A stretch of DNA of 64,000 nucleotides from Mesorhabditis belari (taxonomy: Eukaryota > Nematoda > Chromadorea > Rhabditida > Rhabditidae), in NCBI GenBank assembly GCA_958450365.1, contig CAUEEP010000936.1, positions 658,001 through 722,000 of the forward strand, in the 5' to 3' direction. The notes beneath the pieces are model-generated. The model did no database searches, was not told the origin of the DNA, and saw only the letters and a program-made list of their open reading frames with translations. The position numbers were made by a program, and so were the translations under genes. This document shows, in pieces, positions 36,153-47,800 of this stretch (position 1 is the stretch's first letter; each line of letters begins with the position of its first letter).

Positions 36153-37420
36153 ATGTGGGCTGTGGACTTTTTTTTTGAAAGTTTTAAAGAAACGCTAGGT
36201 AACACCAGAAGGGGAACGAACGAATTTTCAAGGGGAACGAACGAGAGAGATCAACGAGAAGTTGGATGACACTAAAAAGTCGAAGATTTCGTTAGAAATG
36301 TACAATCTTTTCGCATAAAAATTACACAAGAAATAGTTTTCTTTTTGGCTTTCTTTTTTGGCTTTTCCTTTTTGCTTTTCCCAACAGCTAGGCTATTGTG
36401 CATCAAGCTTAGACGGATGTGGGCGCGGATCGGCTTGTTTCCCTCACAAAACACTGATGTCACAAAACCGATCGCGGTGAGTCCAGGGTCATTGAGTCCA
36501 ATAATTTCACAAAGGCTTCGAGAACGAGGTGGGTGCTTTTTATTTAAAGCCCAAAGATGACACACAACTCTTCTTTTTGGACACCTATAAGCGCTGCTTT
36601 CGTTTTCAAAACCTTAAAAGTACCAGATAAGTTTAGATTTGGTCTTAAATTTCGAAAATCTAATGTTACAAGTTAAAGTACAAGTACAAGTTAAAGTTAA
36701 ACACTATCTACTTAGTCAAAAAGTCTATTTTTAATTGTTTATGTCATTTTTAGTCTATCTACATACTGTAATAGTGCTCCAAAAATAGCTAAAATTCAGG
36801 TTTTTAGTATAATCGCGCAAAAGTCTTGATTATTTCATTTTTTCAAACCTTTTTTACTTTCAAAAAATGCGTCTTTAGTATAAAATTTAGTATCAAAAGA
36901 TAGCCCTAAATTTCAGCTATTTTTTGATATATAAACGAGCATTGTAGCATAAACCAGTGTCGAGAAAAACGGGTTCAAAGCTAGACTACGCAACACTCCG
37001 CACTGTTCTTATTGGAGTCGGGTACTATTACAGTATTTATGATAGGATTTTTCAAGATTAATATAAGCCTAACTATAGAAAGTTTAAATCTAATAATATT
37101 TTGAGTTAGATATTTAGTTTTTAAGTATTTAACTGACCTTAGGCACGGCCTCCGCCGCCTTCTAACCCACACCTGGGGGACACGAGAATGAGAGGACTCG
37201 TTTTAGCTGTTGTTCAACCATTATTCGCCAGATGTTTGAGTGCAAGACACGAGGTAGAATGGAAGATTTCCTTACTGGGGAACCATCAAGAATTTTTTTT
37301 CGAGACACGGAAGCTGATGGGGATGCGAACACAAGCGAATTCCGTCTCTCTTTACACAAACCCAAGAACACAAGCGCTTCATCGGAACCTATTCAAAACG
37401 AAAAGAGATTCGAATTTTGA
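36153..37420 (+). CDS. Weak candidate for a small multi-exon gene
   Basis: A possible first exon 36153-36198 reads MWAVDFFFESFKETL and ends at GTAAC. An exon 36388-36476 with strong signals (TTTTCCCAACAG and GTGAGT) joins in phase and reads ARLLCIKLRRMWARIGLFPS and on. A possible last exon near 37184-37420 is open for about 80 codons (SCCSTIIRQMFECKTRGRME, then an acidic and Ser/Thr-rich part) and ends TGA at 37418-37420. The link between the second and the last exon is not resolved; a decayed MITE (36763-37046) lies between them. The second exon is also open in another frame and on the other strand. No family is recognised. Confidence 0.25.
36763..37046. mobile_element. Palindromic MITE 'TACCGTAAATACTG', decayed copy C
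   Basis: The right half (CTAGACTACGCAACACTCCG, GGTACTATTACAGTATTTAT) matches copies A, B and D; the left end is reduced to ATACTGTAATAGTGCTCC and the cytosine run is lost. This is the oldest of the four copies. Confidence 0.8.
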
Positions 37421-37586
37421 AATGTTTAGGCAAAGGGCCGTGAATTTCGAAAAGGTACGAAGTACCGTAAACCCACGTATCGATCATCGGCAGAGAACAG
37501 GAATAGAATGAGTGAAGGCTGAGTGTATGGGGGTATTTATGTGAAGGACGGGGCACGCCCACTGAAAAACACGTGACGCGACCGCT

Positions 37587-38108
37587 TCATTGCGAAAAGT
37601 CGGCTACATTGGTTAGAGGGCAGATGGGAAGAGTGAAGTGGCGGTAAACAGATAGAGATTGAGAGGACACGTCAATGCTTGGATCGATTGAGAAAGAGTG
37701 GGAAGAGTTGAGAGAAAACGAGAGATTTCTCGAAAATTCTTTTGTCCAAAGGATTTCGAAATCCTCTTGCGAAAGGAGGAAAAGTGAAAGAAAAGCAAGG
37801 AAATCGTTTCGCAAATATTTTTTATGAAAGCTTGAGAAATAGGGACTGGCTGTAAATTTCAACAAACCATTCAAATATTCACTGATATTGATTTTGAAAT
37901 CCTTCAAAGACTCAGCTAACTCAGCTATTATCGATTTTTTTGTATTTCGATACATTCTTTCATTCAAAAACTCATCTATTATCAATTTTTCTATATTTGA
38001 AAGCTTTCCTTTTCTTTGAAACCTTAATTGTAATCGATTTTCTGTATTCTGAATCGATTGAAATGAAGCTCTACTCAATTCTCGTTTTCTATAAAGATCA
38101 AGAGACAA
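37587..38108 (-). CDS. Unexplained 173-codon ORF antisense to the ykt-6 start
   Basis: An uninterrupted frame of 173 codons starts inside the first exon of ykt-6 on the opposite strand and runs away from it. It is rich in Leu, Ser, Lys and Glu, with a charged helix-like part (KLSNIEKLIIDEFLNERMY) followed by an internal near-repeat, and no membrane segment. Such a length is unlikely by chance in AT-rich DNA, but there is no known domain, and the region must also carry the ykt-6 promoter. It may be a lineage-specific gene, a relic, or a product of the local ATTATCGATTTTT repeats. Confidence 0.25.
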   Translation of the reverse strand: MSLDLYRKRELSRASFQSIQNTENRLQLRFQRKGKLSNIEKLIIDEFLNERMYRNTKKSIIAELAESLKDFKINISEYLNGLLKFTASPYFSSFHKKYLRNDFLAFLSLFLLSQEDFEILWTKEFSRNLSFSLNSSHSFSIDPSIDVSSQSLSVYRHFTLPICPLTNVADFSQ

Positions 38109-38668
38109 GTCAAGCTCAAGTCTTGAAAAGTGCTTACGATTTGGCTTCGTTCAGCTTCTTCAATCGAAGCTCTGTTCAAGATTTTATGCATTTTACAGGG
38201 AAATTGTTGGTTGAGCGATCGGGTTCAGGGAGTCGAGCCTCAGTCACTGAACAAGGCTACTGTTTACACGTTTTCCTCAAAAACGATGGTTTAGCCGGTG
38301 TCTGTGTCACTGACAACGAGTACCAACAACGTGTCGCTTTCACGATGTTGACAAGAGTTTTAGACGATTTCACGACAAAAGTTCATTCAAGTCAATGGGT
38401 TAAAATCAAGAAAGAAACCGATTGCCAGTACAATGGATTATCAGCATTTCTTGCGAAATGGCAAACTCCTAGTGAAGCCGATCCAATGACAAAAGTGCAA
38501 GAAGAGGTCGAAGAGACCAAAGTCGTCATGCATCAAACGATTCAATCGGTTTTAGACAGAGGAGAGAAATTGGATGATTTAGTAAAGAAAAGTGATGCCT
38601 TGTCAGAACAGAGTAAATTATTCTATACGCAAGCGAGAAAGATGAACAAATGCTGTAACTATGTTTGA
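38063..38668 (+). CDS. ykt-6: R-SNARE Ykt6, intronless
   Basis: The 201-residue protein starts MKLYSILVFYKDQETSQAQV at 38063, the length and start typical of Ykt6 (about 198 residues); an in-frame upstream ATG at 37940 is rejected because the extra 41 residues are unrelated to the family. Residues 1-130 form the longin domain. The SNARE motif covers about 142-195, with the zero-layer arginine at R166 in QSVLDRGEKLDDL. The C-terminus is CCNYV: C198 begins a CaaX box for prenylation, and C197 is the cysteine that is palmitoylated in known Ykt6 proteins. The family acts as an R-SNARE in ER-Golgi, endosomal and autophagosome fusion and cycles between cytosol and membrane. There are no introns, unlike the other supported genes here; a retrocopy is possible but all key residues are intact. 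An AATAAA lies about 240 bases downstream. Confidence 0.97.
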   Translation: MKLYSILVFYKDQETSQAQVLKSAYDLASFSFFNRSSVQDFMHFTGKLLVERSGSGSRASVTEQGYCLHVFLKNDGLAGVCVTDNEYQQRVAFTMLTRVLDDFTTKVHSSQWVKIKKETDCQYNGLSAFLAKWQTPSEADPMTKVQEEVEETKVVMHQTIQSVLDRGEKLDDLVKKSDALSEQSKLFYTQARKMNKCCNYV

Positions 38669-38909
38669 TTCGAGAGTCAATTCTCCGTTTCTTTCTGCAT
38701 GGGTTGAGGTTTGTTTTTTTGAAAATGTAGATTTTTAAAATCAAATCTAGATTCTAGTTGGAAAAATCTTTGAAACATTTTCGAAATCGAATTTCGAATT
38801 ACACTTTCGAAACAGTGACGCCTTTTCGCCTTTTCGAAACACTTTTGTGTACTTTTTCTAGAATATTCTGATCGTAACTTTAAAAGAATTTCATTGCAAA
38901 TTGTTTTAG

Positions 38910-38915
38910 AATAAA
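38910..38915 (+). terminator. Poly(A) signal AATAAA for ykt-6
   Basis: The hexamer AATAAA stands 242 bases after the ykt-6 stop codon, just before the 31-base tandem array. AATAAA also occurs often by chance in such DNA. Confidence 0.4.
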
Positions 38916-38936
38916 CATATTACTGTAAAATATAGA

Positions 38937-39275
38937 TTTTATTCAATAACATCATCAGTTTTATTAATTTTATTCAATAAGACCGTCAGTTTTATCAATT
39001 TTATTCAATAAGATCGTCAGTTTTATTAATTTTATTCAATAAGACCGTCAGTTTTATCAATTTTATTCAATAAGATCGTCAGTTTTATTAATTTTATTCA
39101 ATAAGACCGTCAGTTTTATCAATTTTATTCAATAAGATCGTCAGTTTGATTAATTTTATTCAATAAGACCGTCAGTTTTATCAATTTTATTCAATAAGAT
39201 CGTCAGTTTTATCAATTTTATTCAATAAGATCGTCAGTTTTATCAATTTTATTCAATAAGATCTTCAGTTTTATT
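38937..39275. repeat. 31-base tandem repeat, about 11 copies
   Basis: The unit ATTTTATTCAATAAGATCGT plus CAGTTTTATCA alternates between GATCG and GACCG variants in successive copies, so a 62-base higher-order period is visible. Confidence 0.95.
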
Positions 39276-39489
39276 CATTTTCTTTACCAACTCACTTCAA
39301 ATCTTTCAGTAAACATAAAAAAAACCGTAGAAGTTTGTCAAACTTGTAAGATTTAAGTATTAAATTTAAAGAATATGAAAATTTTCAGGTATATCCTCAC
39401 AACTTTCGGATGCTTTTCTCTGGGTGCCATTTCTACGGTCGATTTTCCCCGTTTTCTCTTCATGACCACCTCCATAGCTCGGAATTTAG

Positions 39490-39960
39490 TTACGCTGTCA
39501 AAATTCTCACAATCCAGAAAACCAAGCCGTTTCAAGTCCTTGACCAAAAAATTCCTTGCGTTTTTGGCTACATTATTGGTGAAACAGTTTCTTAAAAAAG
39601 TTAATATTTCATAGATAAAATTAGCGTTTAAAATGTCTGTCGAGGGAAGGATGATTAGGTTTCGATGGCTTTTCCCGATGATATACAAACCATTCGACGC
39701 AGAATTTTACACTGATCCCAAAAATTAGCTGCCCAATGGTGAGTAATCACTGCCGAACTGGCATAAAAGTTTTTAACTTCTTCTTTCGCCATCGAAACCT
39801 AATCATCCTTCCCTCGACAGACATTTTAAACGCTAATTTTATCTATGAAATATTAACTTTTTTAAGAAACTGTTTCACCAATAATGTAGCCAAAAACACA
39901 AGGAATTTTTTGGTATAGGACTTGACACGGCTTGGTTTACTGGATTTTGAGAAAGCCGTT
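39490..39960. repeat. Long inverted repeat (170-base arms)
   Basis: Arms at about 39500-39670 and 39795-39957 are close inverted copies, separated by about 125 bases. Both arms read the peptide NLIILPSTDILNANFIYEI; in the left arm it belongs to a 111-codon minus-strand ORF (39353-39688) ending in a basic region, in the right arm to a 60-codon plus-strand ORF. A transcript through this block would form a long hairpin. The ORF is not recognised. Confidence 0.85.
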
Positions 39961-41026
39961 TTGAACGTTTTCTATTTGGCGCTAACTATATCCCATAGTT
40001 CTGCAAAAAAGCGCTAAATCAAAGTTTGTTTAGCGCTACTTATTGATTCCAATTAGCTGATCATTTTCAATAAACGGTAAACTGTAACTTTATCGGCTTT
40101 TGTCATACCGTTTTTCCATTTCCCTTTCAAATGCTACTCAATCGATTCCCAACTGAATGATTCGTGGATTTAAAAGTGAAAAATCTATCAATAATTTCAG
40201 ATAGTCATGTTTAGAAGTTCACTTTGTGTACAAAACGGAAACCTACCCTTTCTGGCATACTCAACAAATTTGTTAAAAATGGAGAATTAAGTGTGTCAGA
40301 AGGCCGGGTTTTCATTTTTGAGCATAAATTTCAATAAATCACTCGATTTTCTCATCTCTTGCCCATTTTCATTCGACACATTGTGATTTCTTTTTCGAGC
40401 TTTTCCTATTCTATCATTTTTTTGGAGATTTTAATATCTGTACATGGATGTGTAGCGTAAAAACGATGAACATATCACTTTCCTTGTTCATTCCATCGAG
40501 ATCCATAAACTATTCCAGAAAATATGTTAAATAAAAGATTCTTTGAGTCTTTTACAAAACAATTCATTTAAAAAAAATGGCATAATGAGAAAAATAGAGT
40601 TGAGCGAGTGGCAAAGTGAGTGAATTTTGGATACAAAAATCCTGTTTTAAAAGTTAAAAACTTAAAAAGTGACAAACTTTGACTGAATATCTTTTAAACA
40701 AATTATTTTTAATCAAAAGTTTTGCCGATTTCCTCAACTTTAACAAAACGAGAAGTGAATACACTAAAAAATGACCCGATTGAAACATTTTTAAGAGATA
40801 GACAAATAGATATCGAGTGAAATGGTGAAAAGTGAAGAAATAATCTCAAAAAAGACACTTATGCTTACAATTTGAAAGTTTGAAGATGGTAAAGCTCCAG
40901 TTTTGTCTCACTAGAAGCTTTCAAAGCACTAGAAGCACTCACTAGAAGCTTGTTTTGTCTCACTAGAAGCTTTTCTAAAGCCAATTCGTACAGTAAGATT
41001 CTTAAATCTTACAAAACGCTGTCAAA
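39961..41026. other. Intergenic DNA with one small palindrome
   Basis: Near 40215-40310 lies a hairpin of about 95 bases (AAACCTACCCTTTCTGGCAT against GTGTGTCAGAAGGCCGGGTT). Otherwise nothing is seen. Confidence 0.5.
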
Positions 41027-41400
41027 TCTCAGTCTTTTTTACTGTAGCATACTCTAGTATACTGTAACTTGTCAGATTTTTAAATCAGGCCGTGTTAGGC
41101 TGGCTGAACACCTCTTCATAATAGAGACTGGGAATCTCTTGGGCTTTAAGTCTTGGAAATCAGCCAAAACTGGGAATCTCTTGGACTTTAAGTCTTGGAA
41201 ATCGGTTAAGACTTGGAAATCAGCCAAGACTGGGAAATCAGCCAAGTCTTGGAAATCAGCCAAGTCTTGGAAATCAGGTAAGTCTTGGAAATCAGCCAAG
41301 TCTTGGAAATCAGCCAAGTCTTGGAAATTGGCTAAGACTTGGAAATCAGCCAAAGTTACAGTAGTATGCTAGAGTATGCTACAGTAAAAAAGACTGGGAT
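41027..41400. repeat. Inverted repeats flanking an 18-base minisatellite
   Basis: Inverted repeats of about 45 bases (CTTTTTTACTGTAGCATACT at the left, complement at the right) frame about 12 copies of the unit TCTTGGAAATCAGCCAAG (41127-41353). The arrangement resembles a fold-back transposon whose middle was replaced by a minisatellite. The Asp-Phe-Gln/Lys-Ser-Trp ORFs over it are repeat products. Confidence 0.85.
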
Positions 41401-41826
41401 TTGGCAGCTTTTTGCAAGACTCTAAGATCAAGATCGAAGACTCTAACTTTACGAATTCAACAACTCAGAATAGGAAGACAGAATGAAGCTTTACAATGAT
41501 TCAAACTTTGAATTGATTATCAACAACAAAATAAGCAAGAAAGCCAGAAAACTCTGAGTCTTAATCTAAATTTCTCTACAACCAGAGTTTCTTTTTTTTC
41601 TCAATTTTGTTGTAGATACAACTTTAAAACCCATCTAGTATTGACAAACTGCAATCAACTCTTCTTTGATTTCAATTTGTTCAAATTAATTGCAGCATTT
41701 TCAGAAGCTAAACTACTCTAGCAAAAAAAAGAAAAGAAAAGAAAAGCAAGTGAAGTTGAAAAATTTGCTTATAAAACTCAAAACTTAATTCTTACTGATA
41801 AATTTTACAAATCATTATGTTTCCAT

Positions 41827-44800
41827 TTATGTTTGCCTTGTCAAATTGGTTAGTATCGCTTCGACGAGACACTCGAGCCTCTGGAAACCCTCCATGCCTT
41901 CTGGGGGAACTCGGGTAAAGCCTGAATAACATTGTCTTCATTTCAAGTAAAGCAAAAGCTTACCCATCATTTGCGGCAAACGCTTGCTGGCAACGATGTT
42001 GAGGTAATTTTGCAGTTTCGCCTCTCCAATCCATTGCAAACAGATGGGATTTCTTGATAACACTTCAACGAGCGAAAGCCAACGGTCGACGACACACAAC
42101 GAGCGAATTCCTTGGATCACATCGCCTGGCTGGTTTGCCCTGAATTTATTGAGCCATTTCGAGATTTGTTTTGCTGATATTCAAGTCAAAATATCTTGCT
42201 CTAAAGTGCAGAAGCTCACTCTAAAGTTATTGTAAAGTTTCATTTTATCGAATCGTATCCTTGATCTTTGGAAATTAGCCAAGATTGCTAACGACTCATA
42301 GTCAGTTTTTGTACATCCGATCGGGCTACTTTTTCTTTAAAAGACAGCTGATTTCTTTGTGCATCTTTTGAGACCAATACCAATATTTGGATTGGTCAAT
42401 TGGAGAAAAAGATGTGGTGTCTAGAAGTGGGTCACTCATAGTAGGATGGATGCAAATCGTCAGTGCACAAGTTTGAGCACAGATTGCCAAATGACGATTT
42501 TTGAATGGATATTGGTTTTACCAGTACCCTTCATTAACAAGAGAATGTCAACTGGATGTGGTGGCCAAATGAGATGAGCCATATACGCAGAATTTGCTGC
42601 TGATTCCGAATCTGCTTTCCGTTTCTACTATGGAGCACTATGTCAAAAGTTATAAGTGTTCAAAGTTTTGTATAGAATTTCAAAAACTCGAGTTTATAAG
42701 AAGATTTCCCAGGGATTCAAGCAGCAGTGGTGGCTGAGTGGCAATGAGTTAGAGTTATACAAGGCAAAGTCTGTTTACTTCGAGTCCGCCGTTCGACTTC
42801 TATCTTTTCCCTTTTTTTGTTTTGCAAAGTTAATTGTTCTCCATTTCAAATACAAGTTAATTTTAAACTATTTCTCATAAAAATGTTTACTTTTAACTCA
42901 CTGTTTACTTTTTTGAACGAACTCGTTCTTTTACTCGTTCGTTTACTCGTTCGTTTACTCGTTCGTTTACTCGTTCGTTTACTCGTTCGTTTACTCGTTC
43001 GTTTACTCGTTCGTTTACTCGATTACTAGGTCGTTTACTCGTTCGTTTACTCGGTCGTTTACTCGCTCGTTTACTCGATTACTCGGTCGTTTACTCGTTC
43101 GTTTACTCGGTCGTTTACTCGATTACTCGGTCGTTTACTCGTTCGTTTACTCGGTCGTTTACTCGCTCGTTTACTCGATTACTCGGTCGTTTACTCGTTC
43201 GTTTACTCGGTCGTTTACTCGATTACTCGGTCGTTTACTCGTTCGTTTACTCGGTCGTTTACTCGCTCGTTTACTCGATTACTCGTTCGTTTACTCGTTC
43301 GTTTACTCGGTCGTTTACTCGCTCGTTTACTCGATTACTCGGTCGTTTACTCGTTCGTTTACTCGGTCGTTTACTCGTTCGTTTACTCGGTCGTTTACTC
43401 GCTCGTTTACTCGATTACTCGGTCGTTTACTCGTTCGTTTACTCATTCGTTTACTCGTTTATTTTTTTGAACGAACATCGTTTGGAGTATCGAATGAAAC
43501 TCGATAATCGTTATTAATGTCGGGTTTTTTTCGATTTTAATCAGATCTGTTTGATGTTAATAGTTAAAAGTAAACTTATATTGAAACGGAGAATAATTAA
43601 CTTTGCAAATTCAATTAGAAGTTGTAGAATTTCAGAAACTCGAGTTTATCACCAGATTTCTCAGGGGATTCAAGCCAGTGGTGGCTGAGTGGCAGTGAGT
43701 TAGAATACAAAGCAAAGTCTACTTTTTAAAGTTTGTAAAGCAAGGTCTGCTTTGTAAAGTTTGTAAAGCAAAATTGATCGAATTTTAGCCTAACAAAGTT
43801 CATTGAAGTAAAAACTTACACAAAGAAATGATGAATATCCTGTGCAAAGCTCGGCACGATCGTACAAGCGTACAAAAGATCACACAAATAAACGATTAGC
43901 TCACTAAGAATGCGAACGTTTTTGTCATTCGATGTTTCCTAAAGTTCTTTTTTGTTTAGATTGTTAGATTGTTTAGATAATTTTTTGCATTTCTATGATC
44001 ATTTTAAAAGTTACCATTTTCTTGAATGCTAATGTGTGTTCCCAGAAGAAATGACAAAAGTAGATGGGAAGCGTTTGTCCATTTGAGTTGCCTTGAGCCT
44101 GAAAAAAACAGAAATTTGTTGATTTTTTATTAACTTTTCATCTAGTAAACGACAAAATGTCATTTAAAAATGCAAAAATTTCTTTCTTTCTTACATTTTG
44201 AATGATTTTCCCAAGATGCTCTAGGAAGTTCGTTCGACGATGTTGACAGAGTTTACAGAGAATCTGAAAGGCTCAGTTTTCTTGTGTCATTCAAATTTCT
44301 AACATAATATTTCAGAGTCTAAAGCTTACTATTAACAAAACTCGTTGAGTGATCGGTCTTGTCCGAATTTGGCTGAAAAGCAGAGTCAGATTTTCCGATG
44401 ATCGCTCTGAGTCACAGATCTGAAAATAGCTCGTTGTCTTTTTTAGAGTTTTTCTCAAAAGATGCGTTTACTAAGAAATGTGAACTTTTGAAAACTACCG
44501 TACTCTTGTCTCTAGTTTTATTCAATCTACTGTAACCACCTCTCATTTTATCCAATCTACAGTACTGGACAATGAAATATGATATTTGAAAAACGATCGT
44601 CACTTTCGCGCGTCTGTAACTCCCTTGTCTTTGAATTTTAAACTATTAGTGTTATACATTTTCTGAAAGCTCTTTTCAAGGGCTACACAATGGTAATATT
44701 AATATTTAGAAATACGGTAAAGACAAGGGAGTTATAGACGCACGAAAGTGACGAACTTTTTTCAAATATGATATTTCATTGTCCAGTAGTCCAGATTCCT

Positions 44801-47800
44801 CCAAGTTCCCCATTTGTCATGTAGGTATTTGATAGTTTCCTACGTTAAATCAGCTCTTAACCCTCCGATACAACTTTGTAATGCTAAAGTTCTGTAGCTA
44901 GATTCTCTAGTTCTGTAGCTACAGTACTGGACAATGAAATATGATATTTGAAAAACGATCGTCACTTTCGCGCGTCTGTAACTCCCTTGTCTTTGAGTTT
45001 TAAACTATTAGTGTTATACATTTTCTGAAAGCTCTTTTCAAGGGCTACACAATGGTAATATTAATATTTAGAAATACGGTAACGATAAAGGAGTTACAGA
45101 CGCGCGAAAGTGACGAACTTTTTTCAAATATGATACTTCATTGTCCAGTAGTGTACTTATCGTAACCCAAATTCTGTAAGGGTTTATCCCCACGTTACAG
45201 AGCCCCACTAGAAAAACTAAAACCGGATTCCGAATCAGTATAAAAAGTTCTATCAGGTACACTTGGTTTTATTTTGAAAGGCCACCTTGACCCGATGTCT
45301 TTCCCTCGTAAGACGCGCGAGGCCAATCTGAGGCTCCAATAAGTTGTTGGAGTGGGAATATGTTGCAAAAAATCTTTTTTAATAGCTTCAGTTACTTTAA
45401 TGGAGTAGCTACAAACATCAAGTGCTAGAACCAAAAAAAAAGTTTTTACAAATGAGTGTTTCTAAATTTAAAAAAAAGCGTTTTATAAAGTTTTCTTTTT
45501 TTCGTTTCTTCTTTAGATCTTTTCGTCGCTCATAGGAAAAAACGGCGTCTGATACACTGATACGAATTCCGATACTGATACGAATACAAATTCCGACCCT
45601 ATGGTCGGAATTTGAGTAACTAATCCCTAATTATTTGATCTCTGGTCTAAATCGGCCGTTTCGCAAAAGATGTCGTCGACAATGTGTTCAAAACGTCAAT
45701 AAGGCTTTAGAAATGCCTTTTTCCTGCATATTTTTCACACAGAATTAGTTATTCAAAAACATTATGTGGTACAGTTAAATCTCGTTAGTGAACACGTCGA
45801 TAGTGACCATACGTTGCTTTGATAGCGATCTAACGAGCTTTAAGCTTTCACGAATGCTTGCTTGCTTGCTTGCTTGTCTGCTTAATAAAACAAAAATAAA
45901 ACTTTGTTAGTAACCTAACTTTTCGGTCATGTTTTCTACAGACGAAACTGTAGTAGTTGAAACATTAATTTCCCACTGCTTTATTTGGAATCTACGCATC
46001 AAGTTGAAGTTGATTGATCAACTTTAAGAGAAGTTGATTTTGAAAGAAAAAAAAGCCCCTTCAACCTGACTAGCATCCAAACAATTGTAGAAATTTAGCA
46101 ATGGGTTTAAAAAGAATCATTCTAGCTTTCTAGCTAAAATACTAGAGAATGATGTGTACAAAATATCATGAACCAGCAAGATTTCATTACCTTAAAACCT
46201 AATTTTTGTTATCGCAGCTAAAATGCACTATTTTTCCATTGAGAACCGGAAAAGTCCGTTTGTTATCGAGGTTTTTGCTAACGGGTTCTATCTCGATAAA
46301 ACTAGAGACAAGACGGTAGCTTTTAAAATTTGACATCTTTTAGAAAGAGCATTATTATCAGTTTTGATGAAACGTACCTGTTTAACTGTTTCAATGGCGA
46401 TTTGTTCGGTGAAGACTTTATTCTGATCATCTGATATTTTCAACAGCTCGTGGAAGCAAAGAAGACAGTTTCTCTGAAAGATTTTCTTTACAATTTCGAG
46501 ATTAGTTCCAATTAAATGAATCTATATGTCGTAGCCGATTATGAATGAAATTTTTTGGCAAATCTTTCTAGTAGAGCAACCCTTTAATGTATGAGGACAA
46601 TATTATATAATCTTGTAGCGAATTCAATTCTGCGTCGATTGGTACCAAATTTGTGAGTTTAGGTTAAAAATTGCCGGCGCTACAACGTTTCATTCAAAAT
46701 CGGCGGGACCCCCGTAGTCGATTATGAATGAGTCGGTCTAGGAGCGTCCAACCATCAAGTATTTGGTATCATTCAACGCAGAATCATTAATAATTATGTT
46801 AAATTTTTTAAATTAGAAAGATTGAATAAAAAGAAAAAAATTAGAGCAAAAAAACTGTTTGTTCAAGAGAAAAACTTTGAAGCCCCATAATTTTTTTTCT
46901 TTTTATCCAATCTTTCTAATTTAAAAAATTTAACATAATTATTAATGATTCTGCGTTGAATGATACTAAATACTTGATGGTTGGACGCTTCTAGACCAAC
47001 TCATTCATAATCGGCTACGACATATATTCATATTCGTTAAAGCTCACCTGAATCTCTTCAACCGTTTCACTAAAATTGATATTGGGCAGCATTTGATAAG
47101 GCGACATGGCAGCATTGTTTGGAATTGAGCGAAGAACGGAGAAGATTTCATCGATTCCATTGAATGTTGCTGATCCGTGTTGAATGAGAAGGAGACGAGC
47201 TTGTGGATAGTGAAGTAATTTGCTGATGATTGTTGTCGTTTCCTTGATCACTAGCAAATCCTCGCTGCCGAGTAGTCTGGAAATTTTTAGCTTTTTAACT
47301 TACTAGTATTTTTGAATGTAAATGTAAAACGTTTGGATAAACTTGACTTTTCTTAGTTCTAACTGAACTTTAGGGCTTGTAAGACTGACTAGAACAAACC
47401 AGAAGAAGGCAGAAGTAAGGCCAGAGCGCGACTAGGTTTAGGTCTTGCTATTGGCTGGATCCAGAATCATGAACAGGTTCACCCAGACCAGGGAAGATCA
47501 GAGGCCAGACTAGTGCCAAAGAAAGAAAGTCAAAGAAAGATTCCGGGCTCCAAAGAAAGTCGCCCAAGCCATGCCAGAAGCTTGGCTTGGCCTCTGACCT
47601 TGCCTTGCCATATCATAACCTATATTCTAGAGGATAACGATGGCGACACCTTTTTTGGAAAAATTTTCTATTTTTCTTGCTATTTAATGTTATTTTCTCA
47701 CGAAATAAATATCGAAGAAACTTTTTAACAATTTTTTATTAAGAAAAGTGTCAAAAATGGTGGATCTCCAGAGAGAGGCCGACTTGAGCTTATTCGAGAA

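Noticed and set aside
36272..36565. 97-codon minus-strand ORF with a Lys-rich tail
   Set aside because: It overlaps the plus-strand exon with strong splice signals and has no domain; the two cannot easily both be real and the plus-strand signals are better.
37940..38062. Upstream start for ykt-6 adding 41 residues
   Set aside because: Ykt6 proteins begin with M-x-L-Y/F just before the longin strand; the extra residues are unrelated and overlap the presumed leader.
38937..39275. CRISPR-like array (31-base repeats)
   Set aside because: The copies are directly adjacent with no unique spacers; it is a minisatellite in a eukaryotic genome.
41072..41372. ORFs with DFQDLA and KSWKSA repeats
   Set aside because: Both strands of the 18-base minisatellite are open because the unit length is a multiple of three.
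42817..43029. ORF with repeated RLLVRLLV
   Set aside because: Repeat product of the 12-base array.
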